NCBI GenBank assembly: GCA_026388545.1
Contig: JAPLJS010000108.1
Coordinates: 1 to 34,185, forward strand
Direction: 5' to 3'
Origin: Deltaproteobacteria bacterium
GTDB taxonomy: Bacteria; Desulfobacterota; Syntrophia; Syntrophales; UBA2185
DNA length: 34,185 nt
The position numbers and the translations under genes were made by a program. Below the pieces are notes generated by a model. It ran no database searches and was not told where the DNA came from. It saw only the letters and a list, made by a program, of their open reading frames with translations. Below are positions 1 to 6,631 of this stretch, piece after piece. The stretch's first letter is position 1. Every line of letters starts with the position of its first letter.

Positions 1-1
1 G

Positions 2-286
2 AGTGGGTATTCCATTGCCGATCTCCTGCTGCCGCTGGCAGGGTTCGATATGTATGCAGATACAGCGGAAACCATGAAGGCTCAACAAGCTATCGGTATC
101 CTGAACGATTTTCAGAAGGAGCTTTTTGATGCCGGCGGCGGCGCCATTTTCAGGACGTTGAAAGACGGAAAAGTTCCGAAAGAAATATTGAGAGATATAG
201 CCCAAAAGGCTGTCGACAATGGATCAAAAGGATTTAGTGAAGACGATTACGTAATGGTTTTAGAACAGGCATGGGAAGGGAGATAA
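2..286 (+). CDS. Iron-dependent alcohol dehydrogenase, C-terminal fragment (cut by window edge)
   Basis: The frame is open from base 2 and ends with TAA at 284-286, so this is the 3' end of a gene that begins before the window. The roughly 94 visible residues align by eye with the last quarter of the next gene: both share an LLLPLAG segment, a Y-A-x-T stretch and a C-terminal MVLE-x-AWEG. That identifies it as the C-terminal helical domain of a group III (iron-containing) alcohol dehydrogenase, which interconverts alcohols and aldehydes with NAD(P)H. The cofactor and metal sites lie outside the window and cannot be checked. Its stop codon overlaps the next start codon (TAATG), so the two paralogues are probably co-translated. 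The first in-frame ATG, at 50, is internal and not the true start. Confidence 0.88.
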   Translation, partial: SGYSIADLLLPLAGFDMYADTAETMKAQQAIGILNDFQKELFDAGGGAIFRTLKDGKVPKEILRDIAQKAVDNGSKGFSEDDYVMVLEQAWEGR

Positions 287-1542
287 TGGACTTACCCGGA
301 TACTACGAATTCTGCTGTCGCGTGAAAATCATTGCCGGCCATAACGCGCTGGAAAAGATTCCCGGCGCCCTGTCTCATCTGAATGCAGGAAAACCGATGA
401 TCGTAACAGATAAAGGTGTTGCCGGCGCCGGATTGATTGATATCGTAACGAATGCCATAAAAGACGGTGTAACCATCGGGGCTATAGCAGATGATGTGCC
501 ACCGGATTCCGATCTGCGGGTTGTAAACCGTCTTGCACAGGAATATCGTGAAAAAGGCTGTGATTCTCTTATTGCCGTCGGTGGCGGGTCCGTTATGGAT
601 ACGGCCAAAGGAATTAATATCGTCGTTTCTGAAAAGGCGGATGATCTGATGAAGTTCAGCGGCGGCCATGTTCTTAAACGGGCATTAAAGCCGCTTATCG
701 CCATTCCGACTACGGCAGGAACGGGTTCTGAAGTAACCATGGCGGCTGTTATTAAAGATCATGAGAAACATCTGAAGATGCTCTTCGTCAGCTATTTTCT
801 CTTGCCGGATGTTTCTATTGTAGATTCCCGAATGACACTGACACTTCCGCCTGCCATTTCGGCGGCTACAGGCATGGATGCCCTTTCGCATGCTGTGGAA
901 GCGTACACGTGCCTTGCGAAAAATCCATTGAGCGACGCCCATGCTATTGCAGCGATCACTCTGATCAGTGAAAATCTCGTTAATGTCGTGAATAACCCCG
1001 GTGATAGAAATGGCCGTCTGTCCATGGCCAATGCCGCGACACTCGCCGGTATTGCCTTCTCAAACTCCATGGTGGGAATGGTGCACACCCTGGGGCATTC
1101 GGTCGGTTCCGTCTGTTCTGTTCCTCACGGGGTTGCTATGGCAATTCTCCTCCCCTATGGCCTGGAGTACAATATGCACAAAAATGGTCATCTCACGGCG
1201 GAGCTGCTGTTGCCCCTGGCCGGAACAAACGTCTATGCTGCAACCTCGAAGGACCAGAGAACAGATGCAGTTATCGCCCTTATCCGCCGGATGAATCAAG
1301 ACCTGCATGACGCAACCGGCGGCAGGCATGCGCGCTTCTTCAAGGAAGTATTGGATAAAGAAGGGAAGCAAATGGTTCCGAGAGAAAAACTGCCGGACAT
1401 TGCGAAAACTGCCCTCAGCGACGGTTCACTATTTTACAATCCTGAGGATCTGGATTATAATGATTTCTTCATGGTCCTGGAAGCGGCCTGGGAAGGTACG
1501 CCCCTCAACACAAACCTGACTAAAAGGATCAATAGCAGGTAA
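286..1542 (+). CDS. Iron-containing alcohol dehydrogenase
   Basis: This is a full-length (418 aa) group III alcohol dehydrogenase. An N-terminal Rossmann-like domain carries the nucleotide-binding GGGS at residues 99-102. The helical domain has the expected metal ligands: Asp198 and His202 in the G-x-DALSHA-x-E motif, His267, and His281 in PHG. Spacing matches lactaldehyde reductase FucO (4 residues between the first pair, 14 between the second). The family reduces aldehydes or oxidises alcohols with NAD(P)H in the cytoplasm; the substrate here is not predictable. The start is ATG 286, preceded by a GGGAGA-type ribosome site and overlapping the upstream stop as TAATG. An in-frame ATG at 271 lies inside the upstream gene and is less likely. 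It is a tandem paralogue of the upstream gene. AORs nearby make aldehyde metabolism a plausible theme, but this is inference. Confidence 0.95.
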   Translation: MDLPGYYEFCCRVKIIAGHNALEKIPGALSHLNAGKPMIVTDKGVAGAGLIDIVTNAIKDGVTIGAIADDVPPDSDLRVVNRLAQEYREKGCDSLIAVGGGSVMDTAKGINIVVSEKADDLMKFSGGHVLKRALKPLIAIPTTAGTGSEVTMAAVIKDHEKHLKMLFVSYFLLPDVSIVDSRMTLTLPPAISAATGMDALSHAVEAYTCLAKNPLSDAHAIAAITLISENLVNVVNNPGDRNGRLSMANAATLAGIAFSNSMVGMVHTLGHSVGSVCSVPHGVAMAILLPYGLEYNMHKNGHLTAELLLPLAGTNVYAATSKDQRTDAVIALIRRMNQDLHDATGGRHARFFKEVLDKEGKQMVPREKLPDIAKTALSDGSLFYNPEDLDYNDFFMVLEAAWEGTPLNTNLTKRINSR

Positions 1543-1656
1543 TAAGACATTATAATCTGCATATTTTCATGGTGTCAACACAGTCCAAGATATGTTCTTG
1601 ATACTTTTTCCAATTAATCATATTATAAAAAAAATTCATCAAAAGAGGAGTACGCA

Positions 1657-1878
1657 ATGTCAACAGTTCCTGAAGAATTGGTTACAAAGATTCAAGAACT
1701 GCCCGACACTGAAAAGCTGAAGCTTGTTGATCTCATCCTGACACAGTTAGATAAGCCGGATCCCGAATTGGATAAGATATGGGCAGTGGAGGCTGCGAAA
1801 AGGTGGGCAGCTTATAAAGAGGGGCGATTAAAATCCATTCCCTACAGTGAAGTGATGGAAAGGTATCGCGGTCGATGA
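1657..1878 (+). CDS. Putative addiction-module antitoxin (PF09720-like)
   Basis: This 73-residue acidic/basic protein resembles the small 'putative addiction module component' antitoxins, which bind and neutralise a ParE/RelE-type toxin and usually repress their own promoter. What can be seen is the family-like N-terminal helix containing E-K-L-K-L-V-D-L-I-L, then a W-x2-EAAKRW segment and a C-terminal stretch ending S-E-V-M-E-R-Y-R. A good ribosome site (AAAAGAGGAG) precedes ATG 1657. The last codons overlap the following toxin gene as ATGA at 1875-1878, the usual coupled arrangement. The upstream 110 bases are AT-rich and probably hold the promoter, though no clear -35/-10 pair stands out. 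Confidence 0.85.
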   Translation: MSTVPEELVTKIQELPDTEKLKLVDLILTQLDKPDPELDKIWAVEAAKRWAAYKEGRLKSIPYSEVMERYRGR

Positions 1879-2168
1879 AAATCCGCTTTCTGGAGCTTGC
1901 TGAGCGGGAATTGGATGATGCTGTTGCCTGGTATGATAGCCAGAGTTATGGCCTTGGCACGGAATTCCTTGATGAAGTGGATCAGGTGATCCGGCGTGTA
2001 GCAACATGGCCTCTCTCCGGTATGGAACTTGGGCCTGGAATTCGCCGATGTCTGGTAAAACGCTTTCCCTATGGAATCATTTACGGAATTGATTCCGACA
2101 TAATCATCATTTTAGCTGTGGCCCATCTGCATCGTGAACCACGTTACTGGTTGGATAGAACCATATAG
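1875..2168 (+). CDS. RelE/ParE-family toxin
   Basis: This 97-residue protein is a type II toxin of the RelE/ParE superfamily. It starts with a beta strand (MKIRFLELAERELDDA), then the helical pair containing AWYDSQ and the W-P-L-S-G element, and ends with the conserved strand region R-F-P-Y-G-I-I-Y and a late H-x-H-R-E-P-x-Y-W. Members either cleave ribosome-bound mRNA (RelE) or poison DNA gyrase (ParE); the sequence alone does not tell which. The R-x-P-x-Y-W ending is shared by many ParE-like proteins. It overlaps the antitoxin by four bases, so translation should be coupled. A rho-independent terminator at 2278-2315 lies about 110 bases downstream. Confidence 0.88.
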   Translation: MKIRFLELAERELDDAVAWYDSQSYGLGTEFLDEVDQVIRRVATWPLSGMELGPGIRRCLVKRFPYGIIYGIDSDIIIILAVAHLHREPRYWLDRTI

Positions 2169-2277
2169 AAACTCTCTATGTCTGAATTCGTTTGGGAATT
2201 CCGTGGACATAAAACCATTTATTAAAATCCTGAAACTCTTTTAACCCTTTCTGAGGAATGCCATGTACTGATTACAG

Positions 2278-2315
2278 AAACCCCGTTTCTCAACAAGAGA
2301 GCGGGGTTTTGTTCT
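2278..2315 (+). terminator. Rho-independent terminator after the toxin-antitoxin pair
   Basis: The arms AAACCCCG (2278-2285) and CGGGGTTT (2302-2309) pair perfectly and are extended inward by TCTC/GAGA. A T-rich tail (TTTTGTTCTT) follows. It would end the toxin-antitoxin transcript. It lies only about 15 bases before the start codon of the TPR gene, so that gene either depends on read-through or has a start point inside the terminator region. Confidence 0.75.
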
Positions 2316-2329
2316 TGAGGGAGCGTATT

Positions 2330-3604
2330 ATGAAAAAAACCATACCTTTATTTATTATCTTACTCCTCTTTACATCTTTTTCCTCCGCCCTTGCCGAATT
2401 AAAAACGTTTGTTAAGGAATATACCTACCAGGCGAGCGAGGTGGACAGTAAAGTATCCTGCAGGGCAATTTCTTTGGAGCAAGTTAAAAGACTTCTTTTA
2501 GATGAATTGGGAACCTACCTTGAAAGCTACACAGAAATCGTAAACTTCAAGTTGACAAAGGATCAGATAACTGCCCTGACAGCCGGCATAGTTCAGACAC
2601 AGGTTATTAAAGAAAAGTGGAATGGTGAAAGATATTGGATTCAGGCAGAGATCAAAGCCGACCCTGATGAAGTTGTTAAAGCCGTTGATTCGCTTCGTAA
2701 AGATAGACAGAAAAGTAAAGAACTTGAGAATGCAAACAAGAGGGCAGAAGCTGCGCTAAGGGAAGTTGAAAAATTAAGAAAGGAACTTGAATTAGCGAAA
2801 AAAGATCAGATAAAAATTGCACGATATGATGAAGCAATAAAAGAATTAAGTGCCATAGACTGGCTTCGCAAAGGACAGTCATTGTCAAATGCAGGAGATT
2901 ATCAAGGGGCTGTATCTGCAGACACAAAAGCTATTCAATTGGATCCCAAAGATGCGTTAGCCTATGTCATTCGTGGATTCAACTATTACATTTTAGGCAA
3001 TTACCAAAAGGCTCTTGAGGATTCCAATAAGGCTATTGAACTTGACCCAAGAATGGCAGGAGCTTATGTAGCTCGTGGTAGTGCTTATAGCGAGTTAGAC
3101 AATTACCAGCAGGCTATCGAGGATTCAAACAAGGCTATAGAACTGGAACCAAGCAATTCACTGGCCTATGCTAATCGTGGTGCAGCATATGGCAAGTTAG
3201 GCAATTACCAGCAGGCTATCGAGGATTCAAACAAGGCTATAGAACTGGACCCAAGAAATTCGTTGGCCTATGATACTCGTGGCGATATATATGGCAAGTT
3301 AGGTAATTATAAGCAGGCTCTTGAGAATTTCAACAAAGCTGTAGAACTCGTCCCAAGAATTTCGATGAGCTATGCCAAGCGTGGTGCTACGTACAGCCTG
3401 TTAGGTAATTACCAGCAGGCTATTGATGATGCAAACAAGGCTATAGAAATTGACCCAAGAAATGCATGGGCCTATGTCGTTCGTGGTGATACTCATTATA
3501 ATCGAGGCGATATGGAGCGAGCAATTAGTGACTATAAAATTTGTGCAAGGTTAGGACATGTAGATTGTCAAAGGGGATTAAGGTTAAAAGGAATTACCTG
3601 GTAA
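2330..3604 (+). CDS. Secreted TPR-repeat protein
   Basis: The likely product is a 424-residue periplasmic protein. ATG 2330 is chosen because GAGGGAG precedes it by 6 bases and it opens a classic signal peptide: MKK, a hydrophobic core, then S-A-L-A-E. An upstream in-frame ATG at 2258 would bury the signal and crosses the terminator. Residues ~25-115 form an unassigned domain, ~125-160 a Lys/Glu-rich coiled coil, and ~165-410 about seven tetratricopeptide repeats of 34 residues with the pattern A-Y-x3-G-x2-Y-x2-L-G-N-Y-x2-A-x2-D-x-N-K-A-I-E-L-x-P. TPR arrays serve as protein-binding scaffolds; no enzyme domain is visible. Two repeats are almost identical in DNA, showing recent internal duplication. 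No partner is evident from the neighbours. Confidence 0.88.
   Translation: MKKTIPLFIILLLFTSFSSALAELKTFVKEYTYQASEVDSKVSCRAISLEQVKRLLLDELGTYLESYTEIVNFKLTKDQITALTAGIVQTQVIKEKWNGERYWIQAEIKADPDEVVKAVDSLRKDRQKSKELENANKRAEAALREVEKLRKELELAKKDQIKIARYDEAIKELSAIDWLRKGQSLSNAGDYQGAVSADTKAIQLDPKDALAYVIRGFNYYILGNYQKALEDSNKAIELDPRMAGAYVARGSAYSELDNYQQAIEDSNKAIELEPSNSLAYANRGAAYGKLGNYQQAIEDSNKAIELDPRNSLAYDTRGDIYGKLGNYKQALENFNKAVELVPRISMSYAKRGATYSLLGNYQQAIDDANKAIEIDPRNAWAYVVRGDTHYNRGDMERAISDYKICARLGHVDCQRGLRLKGITW
3101..3249 (+). repeat. Near-identical 102-bp TPR-encoding direct repeat
   Basis: A 47-base stretch beginning AATTACCAGCAGGCTATCGA occurs identically at 3101-3147 and 3203-3249, exactly 102 bases (34 codons) apart. 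Flanking repeat units are more diverged at the DNA level. This is the signature of a recent in-frame unit duplication or gene conversion inside the TPR array. Confidence 0.9.
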
Positions 3605-3788
3605 GAAGTTGTGATCTTTCGGATAAGCACCATCAAGAGCGTTCAAAGGAATATAAAAATATTGTCAATTATTCAAGAAGTTATGAAAAAGGAATTGCCT
3701 GCAGAAATAAGTGAACAGAAAAGTTCTTGGAATAATTTGAGAAAAGTAACGACGGCTAAAAAAGCGTGAATATTTAAGGAGCGTTTTC

Positions 3789-4097
3789 ATGTCTACCCCA
3801 TATAAAGTGTTTCTTAGAGGAATACCAATCATTTTAAGGAATGGCCCGCTTTCGCATAAGGATATTGCACGAGCTTTAAGAGAGGAATTTCCTGATTTTT
3901 GTAATGATTTGATACCTTGTCCACACGTCAATGACAAGTCAGGACATCCTGAATGGGATCACTTAGCTCGCAACGCAGAGCAAGGGCTGAAGCGTAGAAA
4001 AATAATTTTCTATAATCGCACTGTTAAGAAATGGGGGTTAGTTTTAAAAAGAAGCATGAACGAATATAGCAACGAACGAATTAAAAAGAAGGCATAA
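3789..4097 (+). CDS. Hypothetical small protein, possible winged-helix domain
   Basis: This 102-residue protein has a good ribosome site (AAGGAGCG, 3777-3784) ahead of its ATG. The N-terminal half has the feel of a winged-helix fold: I-P-I-I-L-R-N-G-P-L-S-H-K-D-I-A-R-A-L followed by a loop and a basic region. Small winged-helix proteins of this sort, including Mrr N-terminal-like domains, often sit in defence or accessory loci. The C-terminus is Lys-rich. Two Cys are present (C-x5-C) with no clear metal motif. I do not recognise a precise family. The stop codon overlaps a REP-like inverted repeat arm at 4096-4110, suggesting the 3' end lies against a mobile-element scar. Confidence 0.55.
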   Translation: MSTPYKVFLRGIPIILRNGPLSHKDIARALREEFPDFCNDLIPCPHVNDKSGHPEWDHLARNAEQGLKRRKIIFYNRTVKKWGLVLKRSMNEYSNERIKKKA

Positions 4098-4152
4098 TGG
4101 GGTCAGGCTTTAAATTTGAAAATTAATATCAAGTATCAAGTCTGATCCTATT
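4096..4152. repeat. REP-like degenerate inverted repeat
   Basis: AATGGGGTCAGGCTT (4096-4110) and AAGTCTGATCCTATT (4138-4152) are inverted repeats matching at 12 of 15 positions, separated by 27 AT-rich bases. GGGGTCAGGCTT-type termini are known from REP elements and from sequences flanking Y1 (REP-associated) transposases in proteobacteria. No transposase is present, so this looks like a decayed or non-autonomous copy. Confidence 0.55.
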
Positions 4153-4280
4153 ACCTATTACTCTGGAATGGTGGGACTACCATAAACGCTCATGGCCTTA
4201 CCGTAAACCATATGGGTGAGGCATAAGTATGATTTTTAGGCTTTCTAAATTCGTGATTGATAAATTTTGAGTATCAAAAA

Positions 4281-4823
4281 ATGCCTTTATCAAGAAGCAA
4301 AATACTATTCAAAATACCCATTTATCGCGAATCATCAGATAAATATTATGAATATTTAACAAATAAGCGTAGCAAATCAGTTGAGCGACGAAGTGCAAGT
4401 ATCAAAAGGATAGGATTAGATCGTAATGGACAAATAGAAAAGCAGCTTAGAAATAATCTACCATCTATTAATCCTCAATGTATATATTGGAACTATAACC
4501 GCATAATAGGATGGATTGAATTTTATGCTGATGGTGGTATTATTAAAGCGGCTTTGTGGTTCAGTCGATCAAAGAAAATAAGAAAAGATTTCGGAAAACA
4601 AATTATTGATTGTGTCGGCAAGATAAGTGATGTTTCGGAGACATATAATAAAGATAATGACTTAATAAGAAAAGATTTAAGAGATTTTATATCAGATTTT
4701 ATGCTTGGCAAATTTGGTAATCGATACAAAAAATATTATCTCGATTCTACTGAGTTTTTGAAATTGATCGAGTATTTAGACATTAAAAGAATGATTGAAA
4801 AAAATTGCGGAATAGATCAATAA
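4281..4823 (+). CDS. Hypothetical protein, AT-rich orphan
   Basis: The frame opens right after a TGA at 4254-4256. A TTG at 4257 is possible, but ATG 4281 is the first conventional start, giving 180 residues; neither has a strong ribosome site. The product is Lys/Arg/Ile/Asn-rich, with no signal peptide or membrane segment and no motif I recognise. A central W-N-Y-N-R-x2-G-W-I-E-F-Y stretch followed by G-G-I-I-K-A-A-L-W-F looks like folded beta structure. Base composition is clearly more AT-rich than the core genes on either side. This supports recent acquisition, and the weak start leaves open that it is a 5'-truncated remnant. Confidence 0.5.
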   Translation: MPLSRSKILFKIPIYRESSDKYYEYLTNKRSKSVERRSASIKRIGLDRNGQIEKQLRNNLPSINPQCIYWNYNRIIGWIEFYADGGIIKAALWFSRSKKIRKDFGKQIIDCVGKISDVSETYNKDNDLIRKDLRDFISDFMLGKFGNRYKKYYLDSTEFLKLIEYLDIKRMIEKNCGIDQ

Positions 4824-4999
4824 ATTAAGAATAACAGAAACTTTCAATGTCAGGCCTTGCATTGTCACATTTAATACTCTTGCTGTTCGGGATTTTAAAA
4901 AAAACAATATTTCCACTCAGAGCATAGAAATAGCACCTGAAAAAGATTTTTGGAATCAAACCCATTGAAATTAAAGCATTATAATTGGGAGTATTCACA

Positions 5000-6622
5000 A
5001 TGAAAGAAGAACAAACGCAAAAGAATACCCGAAAGAAAAAGCAGAAACCATTCTCGGCGCAGCCCGAATCGGCACAAGCCACGCAACGAACCTTAGAATC
5101 GCTGGAAATAATGAGAAATGAGACCCTGAAGGGGGGAGGCGTCAAGCTGATCGAAGATCAGCACCGCAGGGGGAAGCTGACTGCGCGGGAACGCATAGAA
5201 CTGCTCCTGGATGAGGGGTCATTTGAGGAATTTGACCTCCTGAAAACGGGGAGGGGAGGCGCCTTCGGGAAGGAACAGACGTATCCCGGGGACGGTGTCG
5301 TGACGGGACATGGCACGATCGACGGCCGGGAAGTATTCATGTTCAGCCAGGATTTTACCGTCCGCGGCGGGTCATTGGGTGAAGCACACTCCCAGAAAAT
5401 CAGCAAGGTAATGGATCACGCCGTGCGGGTGGGGGCTCCCATCATTGGGCTTAACGACTCCGGCGGCGCGCGAATTCAGGAAGGAGTGGATGCCCTGGCT
5501 TCCTACGGGGATATTTTTAAGAGAAACGCGCTGGCCAGCGGCATCATTCCACAGATATCCTGCATCATGGGGCCCTGTGCGGGTGGCGCCGTATACAGCC
5601 CGGCCCTCACCGATTTCATCTTCATGGTCGAGGATACGTCATACATGTACGTGACAGGTCCAAACGTCGTGGAAACCGTTACCCATATGGCTATTTCTCA
5701 TGAAGATCTTGGAGGCGCAAGGGTTCACGGAGAAAAGAGCGGACTTGCTCATTTTGTGCTGCCCAACGACATCATGTGCCTGCGGGAAGTGAGGCGATTG
5801 ATCAACTATCTCCCTTCCAATAATAAACAGAGGTCGCCGATTCTCGACCTCAGCGATCCGGCGGGACGGACAGACCCGGCACTGGATTATCTTGTGCCTG
5901 AAAATCCCAACCAGAGTTATGATATGAAGGTGTGCATTAACAGTATCCTTGACGGGGCAGAGTTTTTAGAAGTTCAGTCTCAGTATGCGAAGAATATCAT
6001 TTGCGGATTCGGACGCATGGGAGGTCAGACAATCGGGCTTGTGGCAAATCAGCCCTCCGTCCTGGCGGGGGTGCTGGATAACAACGCATCAAACAAGGCG
6101 GCGCGATTCGTCCGGTTCTGCGATGTCTTTAACATTCCTTTGATATGCCTTGTGGATGTACCCGGTTTTATGCCGGGGCCGGAACAAGAGCAGGGAGGAA
6201 TCATCCGCCACGGCGCCAAGCTTCTCTATGCCTTTATTGAAGCCACTGTGCCGCGTATCACCGTCATCGTCCGCAAAGCCTATGGAGGCGCCTACATTGT
6301 CATGAACTCCAAACAGATCGGCTGTGACATCAATTACGCCTGGCCTACGGCGGAGATTGCCGTGATGGGCCCGAAAGGCGCTGCGGAGGTGATTTTCCGG
6401 AAAGAGATCCAATCCTCACCCGATCCGGCGGCGGCCCTCACTGCGCGAACGGAAGAATATCGGAAAACATACGTTAATCCCTTCCTGGCCGCAAAGAGGG
6501 GATACATCGATGATGTCATTTTTCCGAGAGACACTCGATACCGGATAATCCGGTCTCTCCAGTTCCTCGAGGGGAAAAAAAGAGAGAGGCCGGAACGACT
6601 CCATGGAAATATTCCTCTTTAA
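5000..6622 (+). CDS. Acyl-CoA carboxylase, carboxyltransferase (beta) subunit
   Basis: This 540-residue protein is a biotin-dependent carboxyltransferase of the propionyl-/methylmalonyl-CoA type. It moves CO2 between carboxybiotin on the partner subunit and an acyl-CoA. ATG 5000 follows GGGAG at 8 bases; a TTG at 4985 is less likely. The first ~45 residues are a Lys/Gln-rich extension without obvious homology. Then come [15 protein letters not shown], the N-terminal crotonase fold with the oxyanion-forming GGARIQEG and [13 protein letters not shown], and the C-terminal fold with [21 protein letters not shown] and [17 protein letters not shown]. It ends in the family-typical HGNIPL. The biotin carboxylase/carrier gene starts 10 bases downstream, so the two form an operon. 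Substrate choice (propionyl-, acetyl-, glutaconyl- or other acyl-CoA) cannot be fixed by eye. Confidence 0.95.
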   Translation: MKEEQTQKNTRKKKQKPFSAQPESAQATQRTLESLEIMRNETLKGGGVKLIEDQHRRGKLTARERIELLLDEGSFEEFDLLKTGRGGAFGKEQTYPGDGVVTGHGTIDGREVFMFSQDFTVRGGSLGEAHSQKISKVMDHAVRVGAPIIGLNDSGGARIQEGVDALASYGDIFKRNALASGIIPQISCIMGPCAGGAVYSPALTDFIFMVEDTSYMYVTGPNVVETVTHMAISHEDLGGARVHGEKSGLAHFVLPNDIMCLREVRRLINYLPSNNKQRSPILDLSDPAGRTDPALDYLVPENPNQSYDMKVCINSILDGAEFLEVQSQYAKNIICGFGRMGGQTIGLVANQPSVLAGVLDNNASNKAARFVRFCDVFNIPLICLVDVPGFMPGPEQEQGGIIRHGAKLLYAFIEATVPRITVIVRKAYGGAYIVMNSKQIGCDINYAWPTAEIAVMGPKGAAEVIFRKEIQSSPDPAAALTARTEEYRKTYVNPFLAAKRGYIDDVIFPRDTRYRIIRSLQFLEGKKRERPERLHGNIPL

Positions 6623-6631
6623 GGAGGTACG

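Noticed and set aside
2258-2329. Upstream ATG for the TPR protein
   Set aside because: It would place 24 residues before a clear signal peptide and read through the terminator hairpin; ATG 2330 has the better ribosome site.
2880-3500. CRISPR-like periodic repeats
   Set aside because: The 102-base period is 34 codons in frame and encodes TPR units; there are no unique spacers.
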